44,286 nucleotides of DNA from JAYPWI01 sp038135065 (GCA_038135065.1 JAYPWI010000030.1:1-44286), one strand, 5' to 3'; counted from the stretch's first letter, positions 24,207 through 33,137 are shown. Numbers and translations are program-made. The notes: generated from the sequence alone by a model not told the origin.

Positions 24207-24231
24207 GTTTGCCCGGCGCCGGGTTCGGGTA
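24207..24231 (+). promoter_or_regulatory. SigF/SigB-type promoter of SRPBCC gene
   Basis: GTTT at 24207-24210, 16-nt spacer, GGGTA at 24227-24231 (GGGTAC). It sits in the 59-bp gap between the ABC ATPase and the SRPBCC gene, leaving a leader of ~18 nt that contains AAGGAG. Confidence 0.7.
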
Positions 24232-24256
24232 CGACCGTGACGTCAAGGAGAGTCCC

Positions 24257-24724
24257 ATGGCTGACGTCCGATTCGAAGTCCGCTCCACCTTCACCCACCC
24301 ACCGGCCGATGTCTGGCGGGAGTTGGTCGACTGGGCTGGTCACGCGGAGTGGATCCCTGCGACCAGGGTCGAGGTCCCCGACGAGGATCCCACTGCGGTG
24401 GGCGCCAGGTTCACTGCGTGGTCGGGTTACGGTCCGCTCACCCTCGAAGACCGGATGGAAGTCGTTCGGTGCGACTGGGACGAAGCGACTGCGTCCGGGT
24501 CATGCGAAGTTCGCAAGCTGGGTCCCGTGCTGACAGGAACGGCGTCGTTCACCGTCGAACCGCACCCCAAGGGTGCCGAGGTGGTGTGGGTGGAGGACGT
24601 CGTCGTTCCCAAGGTGCCCGGGTTCATGGCCCCGGTGGTGGGAAGGGCTGGTGCTGTGGGGTTCCGTGTCGCCATGGGCCGTTTGGGCAAGTACATGACC
24701 CGCGCTGCAAAGGCTGTTGCCTGA
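24257..24724 (+). CDS. SRPBCC-family (polyketide cyclase/START-like) protein
   Basis: 155 residues. Start ATG 24257 has AAGGAG 7 nt upstream. The N-terminus FEVRSTFTHPPADVWRELVDWAGHAEWIP and later FTVEPHPKGAEVVWVEDVVVPKVPG are typical of the SRPBCC ligand-binding fold, a hydrophobic cavity used for lipid or polyketide binding. Function unknown. A SigF-type promoter lies directly upstream, so induction under stress is expected. Confidence 0.85.
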   Translation: MADVRFEVRSTFTHPPADVWRELVDWAGHAEWIPATRVEVPDEDPTAVGARFTAWSGYGPLTLEDRMEVVRCDWDEATASGSCEVRKLGPVLTGTASFTVEPHPKGAEVVWVEDVVVPKVPGFMAPVVGRAGAVGFRVAMGRLGKYMTRAAKAVA

Positions 24725-24736
24725 CGAGTCAGGACG

Positions 24737-25240
24737 TCACCACCACATCGAGCCAGGGACGCCCTTGAACGGGCCCCGGACATCGTCGGTGATCCAGCCG
24801 CCATAGAACTCTCCCGGCTGTGGCCGAACCCGTTCACCGTCGACGAAACAATCGAAGTGGGCCGGATAGAACGAGAGATGGTCGGCCAGTGGAGCGAACG
24901 AAGTGCTCGGCCGTCGGTAGCTCCAGGCCTGCCCGACCACCGACGCGCCACCAGCGGTCACTGTCCAATAGGTGGCCGAACCCTTCCACTCACAGAAACT
25001 GGAACCTGCGGCGGGCACCAGCAGATCGCCGTCGACATCGTCCGGCGGCAGGTAGTAGGTCGGTGGATGCGACGTCTCGAGTACCCGGAGGGCTCGGGAG
25101 GTCCGGCCCACGACAACCCCGTGCAGCATGACGGTGATCTCTCTCGACGAGGCGTCCAACGCAGGAGGCCGGGGGTAGTCCCAGACCGATTCCTGGCCGT
25201 CGACCACAGGGTCTGGTTGTGGGAGGGGCAGGCGCGCCAT
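24737..25240 (-). CDS. DUF427 domain protein
   Basis: 167 residues. The DUF427 core is VWDYPRPPALDASSREITVML, followed by VLETSHPPTYYLPPDDV and FCEWKGSATYWTV, then AWSYRRP and HFDCFVDGERV. These small actinobacterial proteins have no established biochemical role. Start ATG 25240. It converges on the SRPBCC gene (12-bp gap). A short membrane peptide gene precedes it by 73 bp on the same strand. Confidence 0.88.
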   Translation of the reverse strand: MARLPLPQPDPVVDGQESVWDYPRPPALDASSREITVMLHGVVVGRTSRALRVLETSHPPTYYLPPDDVDGDLLVPAAGSSFCEWKGSATYWTVTAGGASVVGQAWSYRRPSTSFAPLADHLSFYPAHFDCFVDGERVRPQPGEFYGGWITDDVRGPFKGVPGSMWW

Positions 25241-25313
25241 AGGTCGAACGTATCGGCTGGTTCTTCGAAGTGACCATCCCACACGCCGAAGCGATGCTCG
25301 ATGGACCTACTTG

Positions 25314-25418
25314 CTAGTCGGGTACCTCTCCGAGCAACAGGACCGAGACCGTGGCCCAGCACGTCGCAGCCAAGGTGGCGCTCACCGTTCTGACTCCCCG
25401 CCCAATTGCTGCCGTCAT
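25314..25418 (-). CDS. Candidate 34-residue membrane peptide
   Basis: The ATG at 25418 has AGGAGG 4 nt upstream, one of the best ribosome binding sites in the window. The product MTAAIGRGVRTVSATLAATC... has 34 residues: a short basic N-terminus, one hydrophobic segment (VSATLAATCWATVSVLLLG) and an acidic tail (GEVPD). It looks like a single-span membrane peptide. No family recognised. A near-perfect dyad lies 19 bp upstream of the start. Confidence 0.55.
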   Translation of the reverse strand: MTAAIGRGVRTVSATLAATCWATVSVLLLGEVPD

Positions 25419-25436
25419 GTCCCCTCCTGTGGCTAT

Positions 25437-25460
25437 CACTTCGACCATACGGTCGGGGTG
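25437..25460. promoter_or_regulatory. 24-bp dyad upstream of the membrane-peptide gene
   Basis: Arms CAC-TT-CGACC and GGTCG-GG-GTG flank ATAC. The dyad is perfect except for the TT/GG step. It could be an operator, for example TetR-like, or an RNA hairpin, since T-G steps pair in RNA. Confidence 0.45.
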
Positions 25461-25506
25461 TCCCACCCAACAGGGCCGAAGGTCATCTCGACGACGCGCC
25501 CACCGG

Positions 25507-26624
25507 TCACCCAGCCACCTGAGGGTCACCGAAGTAGGAGCAGATCAGCCCCCGGTACCGGTCGGCAACCGACACCAATTGGCCTAGAGCGGCACCCAGG
25601 TGTTCGCCGTCGAGAACCCCACAGGGAAGTTCGATCTGGGCCCATACGCAGTCGTCGGAAGCGAGGAACGACACCAGCGGTTCGGCGACCGAGATGGCGA
25701 TCAGTTCCCGGTACATGTCGACATCGGGATCCACCCCGGACGCAACCGACGTGCACAACTCGAGCACACAAGCCGGACCCCCCGTCAGCCGCAGCACCAC
25801 GGCAGGCATACCCTCCACCTCGACCACGAAGTCACCATCAGCATCGGGGCCGGGACACTCACCGGCGCTCAGGTCACCCAACAGCTGACCGAGAAACTCC
25901 CGTACCGGAGCCAACTCGTCGTAGGGGGTCAGGGCTGCCTCATAGGTCCCGCAACGCACGCCGACCAGATCATTCGGTTCGACCGGTAGCACCAACTCCA
26001 TCGTTGGCAGATCGGCCAACCGCACCAGATGACCCAAGGACAGCAGGTCGAGGGCCACCGGGTCGGTGTCAGGGCCGTCATCCACTCCCAACTCGATCGA
26101 CAGCACAGGACCGGTGTGCCATGGCACGGTCACACACAGTTGCCCGCCTTGGATCCACAACTCGCCGATGATCTCGTCGGGCACGTCGCATTCCCGAGGT
26201 GGTAGGACGGCGGCGACCAGAGCCTGTTGGAGCAGGTCGGTCTCGACCGACGCCGTGCGTCCCTTGACAGCACCGGCAAGCGCTCGCCAATCAGGCCGAA
26301 CACCGGGGTGCTCGGGCAGCGCCGACACCATGCCGGCAGCCTCGAGGCTCACCTGTCGCTGGGTGGGTGGTCCGCTGACCCGCAGCACCCCGTCGCTCGG
26401 TTGCCGTCCGAGGCGATCCACGCACGCTCCTCGCCCCAACATTCCAGCAGGACATGACCGAGGGGCTGCCCCTCCTCGGGAGTCAGGCCGCGCCACAGGC
26501 TGGTTGCCAGCATCTGCCACTCCTCGGCCGAGATGGTGATAGCCACCTCGCAGGACTGCGCAGTCTCGTCGGACACAGAGGGCTCGACGCTGTCGGGGTC
26601 GGGAGCGGAGGATTCGTCGTTCAC
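25507..26624 (-). CDS. Clamp-like plus YbjN/CesT-chaperone-like protein, frameshifted
   Basis: The N-terminal half (GTG 26624: VNDESSAPD ... CEVAITISAEEWQML ... AWIASDGNRATG) and the C-terminal half (VLRVSGPPTQRQVSLEAAGM ... to 25507) lie in different frames. They join at the C4 run 26388-26391 (GGGG on the coding strand). One extra G would give a continuous ~372-residue protein. WIASDGNRA and the strand pattern after it recall sliding-clamp (DnaN) folds; the last ~150 residues (VVLRLTGGPACVLELCTSVA ... SDDCVWAQIELP) recall YbjN/T3SS-chaperone-like domains. Both assignments are tentative. Either a sequencing indel or a real lesion; I favour an indel because both halves look conserved in composition. 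Confidence 0.55.
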
Positions 26625-26795
26625 GTGGCGCTTTCGGTCGTCGGCCGGGGACAGGGTGCTGTACCGGCCTCCTGTGACACGGCGCTGGGGGGACACGCGG
26701 GTGCTCGCCGAAGCCTGTCACGGGGCCGCCCTATCGACTCGTGTGAACCTGCCGATGGTGCATCGGCGCCTACCAACAGATTGGAACCCGCAGCC

Positions 26796-27404
26796 GTGAC
26801 CGTCACCAGCCAAGTAGATCCCAACGCATGGTGGCGCCGAATCGGATTCGTCGGTGACCGCCTCGCTCTCTGTGGTGACCTGCCAAGCCGTCCGCTGTCG
26901 GCCGCGCTCGAGCAACTGGCCGAGTGGCAGGCCGCTGGCATCACCGACATCCTCGACGTGCGAGAAGAGTGGAGCGATGCCGACCTGGTCGCCGACCATG
27001 CGCCCGAGGTGACCTATCACTGGCTGGGCACCAACGACAACGGCCGAGGTCAGGCAGCGGAGTGGTTCGCCCAGGGAGTGGCCACCGCTCGACGAGTTCT
27101 CGCCCACCCGGACCGACGACTCCTCGTCCACTGTCACATGGGAGTCAACCGCGGCCCGTCCATGGCCTACGCCATCCTGCTGGGGCTCGGGGAAGATCAC
27201 ATTTCCGCCATGGAGCAGATCAGAGCGGCACGACCCATCGCCGCAACCATCTACGCCCCCGACGCACTGCAGTGGTGGCACGACGAGATCGACGCCTCGC
27301 CCGCCGCTCGAGCGGCCGACCACGACCAGTTGACCCGGTGGATGAGAGACCACCCCGTCGAGACGTGGTGGATCATCAGCCGCATCCGGCAGGCGGAAGG
27401 CTGA
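26796..27404 (+). CDS. Dual-specificity/tyrosine phosphatase-like protein
   Basis: About 202 residues from GTG 26796; TTG 26781 is possible. The active-site loop is VHCHMGVNRGPSMAYAIL, the Cys-x5-Arg signature of cysteine phosphatases, with a candidate general-acid Asp in WLGTNDNGRG or upstream. The N-terminus (NAWWRRIGFVGDRLALCGDL) resembles eukaryote-like dual-specificity phosphatases. Its stop overlaps the HDAC-like start by one base (TGATG), so the genes are cotranslated. Substrate unknown. Confidence 0.82.
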   Translation: MTVTSQVDPNAWWRRIGFVGDRLALCGDLPSRPLSAALEQLAEWQAAGITDILDVREEWSDADLVADHAPEVTYHWLGTNDNGRGQAAEWFAQGVATARRVLAHPDRRLLVHCHMGVNRGPSMAYAILLGLGEDHISAMEQIRAARPIAATIYAPDALQWWHDEIDASPAARAADHDQLTRWMRDHPVETWWIISRIRQAEG

Positions 27405-28336
27405 TGTCCGCCACCATGCCCGTCTTCTTCGACCCCGCCTACACGGCAACGACGGTCGCATTCGACACCACCCGTAAGGCGTCCCATCTTGCCACTCGCC
27501 TCGTGGCGCAGCCCCTCCCAGGGGTCGAGATGGTCCAACCCCGTCCCGCGACCATCGAAGAGCTCGCAACCGTCCATACGCGTGACTACCTCGACGCCCT
27601 CGTGACCGGCCGCCCTCCAGGGTTGGCTGCAAGCAACGGGATCGGGTGGGACGAGGGCCTCCTGGGGGCAGTCGCCGCCTCCACGGGCGGAGTTCGGGAT
27701 GCTGCCCTGACCGCCCTTGCGACCGGTCGGCACGCCGGATCACTGTCCAGCGGGCTCCACCACGCCCGGGCCGACGGTGGACGCGGGTTCTGCACGATCA
27801 ACGGTCTGGCAGTGGCGGCCCGAGCAGCTGTCGACGCGGGGGCCCGACGAGTCCTGGTGCTCGACCTCGATGCCCACGCTGGCGGAGGTACGGCAACGAT
27901 CATCAGCAGTTGGACATCGGTCGAACAGGTCGACGTCACGGTCTGCCCCTTCGACTCCTACGAGAGCCGCCCCTCCTGCCGCCTGGTCATCTCCAACGCC
28001 GACACCTACCTGCTCGATGTCCACGCAGCGTTGGATGGGGTCACCGATCCTGCGAACATCGACCTGACCATCTACAACGCCGGAATGGACCCGCACCATC
28101 GGGCAGGTGGACTACCGGGCATCGACACCGGACAGCTCGCCGAACGGGAGGCAGTGGTACGTAGCTGGGCCGACCATCACGGCATCCCAGTCGCCTGGGT
28201 GCTGGCCGGGGGGTACTCGGGCTCAGGAGGGATGGGGCAGGTGACGCCCGACGAACTGGTAGATCTCCACCTGCTGACCGTCGCCGCCTTCTCACCGGCC
28301 GCGACGGCGTGCCCCCGCCGAGCGGAGGCCAGATGA
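27404..28336 (+). CDS. Histone-deacetylase-fold amidohydrolase
   Basis: 310 residues. Catalytic pair His119-His120 (GLHHARAD), zinc ligands Asp156 and His158 (DLDAHAGGG) and Asp229 (NAGMDPHH), then the glycine-rich LAGGYSGSGG. These are the signature elements of the HDAC/acetylpolyamine amidohydrolase/AcuC superfamily. Members here remove acyl groups from lysine, polyamines or small molecules. It sits between a phosphatase and an EEP-type phosphoesterase in a three-gene overlapping operon; a shared substrate is inferred. Confidence 0.88.
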   Translation: MSATMPVFFDPAYTATTVAFDTTRKASHLATRLVAQPLPGVEMVQPRPATIEELATVHTRDYLDALVTGRPPGLAASNGIGWDEGLLGAVAASTGGVRDAALTALATGRHAGSLSSGLHHARADGGRGFCTINGLAVAARAAVDAGARRVLVLDLDAHAGGGTATIISSWTSVEQVDVTVCPFDSYESRPSCRLVISNADTYLLDVHAALDGVTDPANIDLTIYNAGMDPHHRAGGLPGIDTGQLAEREAVVRSWADHHGIPVAWVLAGGYSGSGGMGQVTPDELVDLHLLTVAAFSPAATACPRRAEAR

Positions 28337-29124
28337 GGGTCGCAACCTGGAACATCAAGCAAGCGGTCGCACCGCGCAAGCCGCTCGGCGACTTGTGGAA
28401 CTGGGCGGCCGAGCGCCTGACCCCCGACATCGTGGTGTTCACCGAGGGAAAGGTGCCAAAGGGCGGACCCCCGCCTGGATGGACGGCCCAATGGCTCGAG
28501 GGAGGCATCGGACCCCGACGCCGCTGGGGGACCGTCATCGCAGGGCGCGGCGTCGAACTGCGCCCGATCTCTGCGGTTCGCGCCCGATTTCGAACACGGC
28601 ACCTGACCCATCGCTGGCCAGCGGCCGTCCAGGTGTGCGAGGTGGTGCGGGACGGAACGACGTGGGGGGCCGTCGTGGGGGTCTACGGGCTGACGGTCGA
28701 CCTCGACGGGGCGTCGGTAGGTCATGGTCGCTACGCAGTTCCTGCCATGTTGGAGGAGATCGAACCCGTCGTGCGGGCCTACGACAATGTCGTCGTCGCG
28801 GGCGACCTGAACCTGTGGCCCAAGGATCTGCCCCGCCAGGTCACCGACCTCGGCCTGATCGATCTGGTCGAATCCACGGCCTCCACCCGTCCAGCTCTCG
28901 AGGGTTGCTGCGGATGTTCGCTGGGAGCCAGATGTGGCCACATGTGGACCCATCGCAACGGCAACAGTCCCGGTGCCGCGGTGCAACAGATCGACTACAT
29001 CTTCGCCTCCCCGGACCTAGCGGCCACGTGCAGCCTCGTGCGAGGGGGCATCGCTGACTTTCCCGACGCCTGGGACGTCAGCGATCACGCCCCGATCGTC
29101 GCCGAGTTCGATATGGGGTCCTAG
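28333..29124 (+). CDS. Endonuclease/exonuclease/phosphatase (EEP) family protein
   Basis: 263 residues; ATG 28333 overlaps the HDAC-like stop (ATGA) and has GGAGG 4 nt upstream. Motifs: Asn in ATWNIKQ, Glu in FTEGKV, Asp-x-Asn in AGDLNLWPKD and the final SDHAPIVAEF. This DNase I-like fold hydrolyses phosphodiesters in nucleic acids, nucleotides or lipids. A Cys/His-rich insert (CCGCSLGARCGHMWTH) may bind a metal and is unusual. Substrate cannot be told. Confidence 0.85.
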   Translation: MRVATWNIKQAVAPRKPLGDLWNWAAERLTPDIVVFTEGKVPKGGPPPGWTAQWLEGGIGPRRRWGTVIAGRGVELRPISAVRARFRTRHLTHRWPAAVQVCEVVRDGTTWGAVVGVYGLTVDLDGASVGHGRYAVPAMLEEIEPVVRAYDNVVVAGDLNLWPKDLPRQVTDLGLIDLVESTASTRPALEGCCGCSLGARCGHMWTHRNGNSPGAAVQQIDYIFASPDLAATCSLVRGGIADFPDAWDVSDHAPIVAEFDMGS

Positions 29125-29126
29125 CC

Positions 29127-29160
29127 GGGCCACCGAACGCCGCTGGGCCACCGAACGCCG
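29127..29160. repeat. Short tandem direct repeat
   Basis: GGGCCACCGAACGCCG occurs at 29127-29142 and again at 29145-29160 (18-bp period), starting three bases after the EEP stop codon. Two copies only. The remaining ~160 bp to the VOC gene hold nothing else I can support. Confidence 0.6.
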
Positions 29161-29319
29161 GCGGCCCGATGACACTCACAGCGGCCCTGCGGCGAGTACC
29201 TGATCGGTAGTCGGAACAACCCCGTGCGCACCTCGATCGGTGCGCTCCGCCGGATTCCCGCTCCGGACTTCGGGGTCGGCAGGTGTGCGAAGCTGAAGGC
29301 CTCGACCGGGGGGAATGCG

Positions 29320-29724
29320 ATGAGCGTGCGACGACTGGACCATGTGGCCCTGCCCGTGTCCGACATGGAACCGATGGTGGCCTTCTACGTTGCCCTGGGA
29401 TTCAGCGTCGACGACTCGATGGCCCCCCTCCTGATCAGCGTGTGCTCGGGGGACATGAAGCTCAACCTTCATCAACCCCGCCTCTGGCAATCGGACAAGT
29501 TCGATCTGCGCGGGCCCACCGCCGTGCCCGGATGCGGTGACATCTGCCTCGTATGGGACGACACCGAGGAGAGCCTGGTGTCGGTACTCGACGCTGCGGG
29601 AGCCCCAGTGATCGAAGGCCCGGTCCCTCGGGTAGGCGGCAAGGACACGGGCTCGACCACCGGGACCAGCCGCTACGTTCGCGATCCTGACGGCAACCTC
29701 GTCGAGTTCATCATCTACCGCTGA
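29320..29724 (+). CDS. VOC-family (glyoxalase/bleomycin-resistance) protein
   Basis: 134 residues. Start ATG 29320 has GGGGGGA about 6 nt upstream. VRRLDHVALPVSDMEPMVAFYVALGF and the C-terminal SRYVRDPDGNLVEFIIYR carry the His and Glu positions that usually bind the metal in vicinal-oxygen-chelate enzymes. Activity is unknown. Its 3' end overlaps the convergent nuclease-helicase gene by 10 bp. Confidence 0.88.
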   Translation: MSVRRLDHVALPVSDMEPMVAFYVALGFSVDDSMAPLLISVCSGDMKLNLHQPRLWQSDKFDLRGPTAVPGCGDICLVWDDTEESLVSVLDAAGAPVIEGPVPRVGGKDTGSTTGTSRYVRDPDGNLVEFIIYR

Positions 29725-32700
29725 CCGAGTCCCAGATCCGCCGCGACAGGCACTGCACCTTCCACGAAGGCACAGAGCGTGGCGATGTCGACCATGTCAG
29801 CGATGGTCCGGGCCCGCGTGTCGAGCAACTCCGCCGTGCACACGACGACGGCCAGACAGCGCGCTCGACTGACCGCCACGTTGAGCCGCTGTCGGGAGAA
29901 CAAGAAATCAACGCCTCGGGGCATCACATCCGCAGCGGAGGTCGCCAACGTGAAGATGACGACTGCTGCCTCTCGGCCCTGGAACTTGTCCACGGTTCCG
30001 ACCTCGACCGAGGACGCAGCAGGGCCGTCGAGCTCCTCCAGGTGTTCTCGGACCAGTCGACGCTGGTCGTTGTAGGGGGCAACGACCATGATGTCGGCTG
30101 GCGTGATGTCGCGAGGTATGCCATCGGGTCCCGTCCACCGGGCCCCCAGCAGGTGGTCGACCATCTCGGCCACCATCGCAGCCTCTTCGGCAGATGCGGT
30201 GCTGTTCCCCTGATGACGGGCCTCGACCCACCGAAGTCCCGTGCCCGCATCGGTGGCCTGGCCCACGCAGCTCGGGTGGCAGCTCAAGCGGCCTTCGTAG
30301 ATGGTCTCGGAGATGAAATCACCAACATCGGGATGCATACGCCACGTCACGTCCAGGAGCACACCCTGGTCGGGTGTCAGAACCCGTCGTTCGGGTCCGA
30401 GCACATGGCCGAGCACGCTGACCCCGGATCGGTTGGGGTGCTGTGCCTGAGCTACCTGGGGCAACTGGAGGGGGTCACCCAGCAGGATCACCGACCGGGC
30501 CGAGGTGCTCGCGGCAACGGCATCCGCCAAGCTCAGCTGACCGGCCTCGTCGATGACCAGCACGTCGACGGGATTGGCTCGCATCTCGGGGCTGGCAAAC
30601 AGCCAGGCAGTTCCGCCGATGACGTCGTTGCCGTCCTGAGCGCACGCCGCATTGCTCTCGCTGTACTGCACCCCGGGCACCGACCCCCGCGACCCTTTCT
30701 TGATGATTCGACCGGGAACGCCTCGCTCCTCGAAGCGCTCGGCGACGGCTGCGAGAAGGTTGTCGACGGCGTGGTGACTCATCGCCGTGACACCGATCCG
30801 ACGACCCGCGGCGACCAGGTCTCGGATGAGGTGGGACCCCGTGTAGGTCTTGCCCGTGCCCGGCGGGCCCTGGACGGGCAGGACGCCACCATCGAGGTCC
30901 AGAGCCCAACGGCACACGTCGCCAACGTCACCGACGAACCCATCGGGACCGGGCCCGCCGTCGCTGGCGAACCTCGGCCCTGCCCGTTCGAGTAGGGACA
31001 GGGCAACCCCCGACCGATCACCGTCGAGCACACGGTCGGCCATGTCCGACAACGCAACCAGTTTGGGCTCGTCGGAGAAGCGCACCCAGTGGACGAGATG
31101 AGGCGGGTGCAGCCCCCGCTCCTGTTCCCTGCCCGTCCAGCTCAGACGGAGTTCGCCCTGGTCACGATCAATGGAACGAACCGAGAAGAACGACCACTCG
31201 TCGGGCTGATCGACGAGCACCATGTTCGACGACGGTCCGATGTCGGGATCGACGACCTGACCGGGTGAGAACGAGAAGATGGCATCAGGCCACTTGGTAG
31301 GTCGTCCGGTCGCCGTCACCCCGGGCTCGATGCCCACAAACTGAAGCCCGGCCACCACCGATGGGGAAGCCAGCTGCTCACCGAGATCGGCCGTGGAGAG
31401 CCGAACTACCTCCGCAGCCACCACGCGGGCCTCTCGGCGCCAATACCCCAGTAGGTCACCGAGGAGGTGCTCGACAGTTCCGGGGCCTGCTGCGTGGAGG
31501 GCCTCCACCCTGGCATCGAGATCGGGGTCAGCCGACGCGGGATCGAGTCTGCTGGCTCGCCACTCCACACCGGGCGGTCGAGTTTCGACAAGCCAGTCAC
31601 GGACGGCCCTGGTGGCTCGCACGTCGTCGTCGTTGTACCGAGCGATGCGGCCGAGCCGCTGCTCATCGCCGTCGCCTCGCCAGTACTCGTACTCGATGAC
31701 CGCGCCAGCCCCCCGATCGATCTCGTGGCCCCGTTCGAAGGCGGGCAGGCGTTCGATGTGCTTGAGCCCGTATGACTCGACGCCCGCCTGCAGCGCACCG
31801 GTGACCACGGGGTACAGGTCGACGAAAAACCCATCAGCAACCAGATTGGCGATGGCCTGCTCCACCACCCCGTGCTGACTGGCCAACGTCTGCAGCACCG
31901 TACGCTCGGTGTGGTTGTAGTGATAGACGTGCATCGACGGGTGCCGGTCGCGTCGCTGCCGGAGGTAGGCGACCAGGTCGCCCACAGCGCGGGCCTCGGC
32001 ATCGTGGTCATGGGCCCACCAGCATCGGTATGTCCACTGGTCGTCGTCGTTGGCAAGGATGCCGAAGAGGAAGATCAGTCCCCGATCGGCCTCGAAGAAC
32101 GGATGCCCCTCGATGTCGAAGAAGACATCTCCGGGGTCGGGGGCAGGCAGCGCTTCGAAACCAACGAGCTCGACCACAGCGGTCACGGGATCACCGGCAT
32201 CAGGGACTTCTCCGCCCTCGCTCCCCGTTCGGTCGATGAGCCTCACCGGAGGAGCCGCGCCGGGTGACCCGTTGCGGGCCTGCACCTGCAGTGCTGCCTG
32301 GGCGGCCAGCACCCCCACACGACGAGAGTCCAGTTCCCCCACCCCCGACAGCTCGCCATCCAACCCGGCCAGCAGCTCGATCGTGTCGACACCTGCCTCC
32401 TCGAGGCCGTACCGCTCGGTGGTGCGAATCCCGGCGATGTGGACGAGGGAGTCCGCCGCCCGCCATTGCTCTTCGCACACCTCGTCGAACTCGCAGAACG
32501 CACAGTGGGAACAGGGCTCCGGCCGGGTGTCGTCCTCAACACCGGCCTCCATCACCCGGGCCAGATTGACCCTGAGCCGACGCCAATAGGGAGCCACCTC
32601 GTCGAACCGGACGCTTTCCCTGCGGCCCGAACCCAACTCGATGTGGAGCCACGCCGGCCAACGACCGGTGTAGGCCGTGATGGCGTCGGCATAAAAGCAC

Positions 32701-33137
32701 AACTGCAACACGTGCCCGGGCTTCGCAGCGGCCCGGGCCAACTTTGCGTCGACGGGTTCGTAGGTGAACGAGCCGTCGGGCAATTCCACTCGCTCCAGGA
32801 AGTCGGCCACCCCTCGCACTCCGTCGTGCACGAAGGGCATCTGGAAGATGACGTCATGCCCCTCGTCGAGGTATCTACTGCTCCGGGCGGCCCAGGAGGC
32901 GAACGACTCATCGCCCTTGTCGGGTACCTCGAACACGGTGCGGCCGGCGGCCCGGTAGCGGCTGAGCACAGCCTGCTCGTGCTCGAGGCCCTTCGCCATG
33001 AGCAGCTGGGCCATCTCGCCCAATGGTCGGTCCCGACCCGGTCGGGTGCCCTCGTCGACGCCGTGGCGAAGGGTCAGGTAATGGGCGCAGTCCAGCCAGG
33101 CCGTGATCTTGGTCGGGGTCAGGAGACGGTCGGTCAC
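29715..33137 (-). CDS. TM0106-family RecB-like nuclease, RNase H-like and SF1 helicase fusion
   Basis: 1140 residues from GTG 33137, which overlaps the PhyH stop (GTGA). N-terminal RecB/Cas4-like nuclease: GVADFLE and EPVDAK (PD-(D/E)XK) framed by an early Cys (LDCAHYL) and CSHCAFCEFDEVC, a probable [4Fe-4S] set. Middle RNase H/DEDD-like exonuclease: FFDIEGHPFF (~337), YNHTE, YNDDDVRATR. C-terminal SF1 helicase: Walker A GPPGTGKTYTG (~755), LVIDEAGQL, TWRMHPDVGDFI, VDKFQGREA and RLNVAVSRAR. It should process and unwind DNA or RNA ends. Family function is not established. All catalytic motifs appear intact. Confidence 0.9.
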   Translation of the reverse strand: MTDRLLTPTKITAWLDCAHYLTLRHGVDEGTRPGRDRPLGEMAQLLMAKGLEHEQAVLSRYRAAGRTVFEVPDKGDESFASWAARSSRYLDEGHDVIFQMPFVHDGVRGVADFLERVELPDGSFTYEPVDAKLARAAAKPGHVLQLCFYADAITAYTGRWPAWLHIELGSGRRESVRFDEVAPYWRRLRVNLARVMEAGVEDDTRPEPCSHCAFCEFDEVCEEQWRAADSLVHIAGIRTTERYGLEEAGVDTIELLAGLDGELSGVGELDSRRVGVLAAQAALQVQARNGSPGAAPPVRLIDRTGSEGGEVPDAGDPVTAVVELVGFEALPAPDPGDVFFDIEGHPFFEADRGLIFLFGILANDDDQWTYRCWWAHDHDAEARAVGDLVAYLRQRRDRHPSMHVYHYNHTERTVLQTLASQHGVVEQAIANLVADGFFVDLYPVVTGALQAGVESYGLKHIERLPAFERGHEIDRGAGAVIEYEYWRGDGDEQRLGRIARYNDDDVRATRAVRDWLVETRPPGVEWRASRLDPASADPDLDARVEALHAAGPGTVEHLLGDLLGYWRREARVVAAEVVRLSTADLGEQLASPSVVAGLQFVGIEPGVTATGRPTKWPDAIFSFSPGQVVDPDIGPSSNMVLVDQPDEWSFFSVRSIDRDQGELRLSWTGREQERGLHPPHLVHWVRFSDEPKLVALSDMADRVLDGDRSGVALSLLERAGPRFASDGGPGPDGFVGDVGDVCRWALDLDGGVLPVQGPPGTGKTYTGSHLIRDLVAAGRRIGVTAMSHHAVDNLLAAVAERFEERGVPGRIIKKGSRGSVPGVQYSESNAACAQDGNDVIGGTAWLFASPEMRANPVDVLVIDEAGQLSLADAVAASTSARSVILLGDPLQLPQVAQAQHPNRSGVSVLGHVLGPERRVLTPDQGVLLDVTWRMHPDVGDFISETIYEGRLSCHPSCVGQATDAGTGLRWVEARHQGNSTASAEEAAMVAEMVDHLLGARWTGPDGIPRDITPADIMVVAPYNDQRRLVREHLEELDGPAASSVEVGTVDKFQGREAAVVIFTLATSAADVMPRGVDFLFSRQRLNVAVSRARCLAVVVCTAELLDTRARTIADMVDIATLCAFVEGAVPVAADLGLGQR

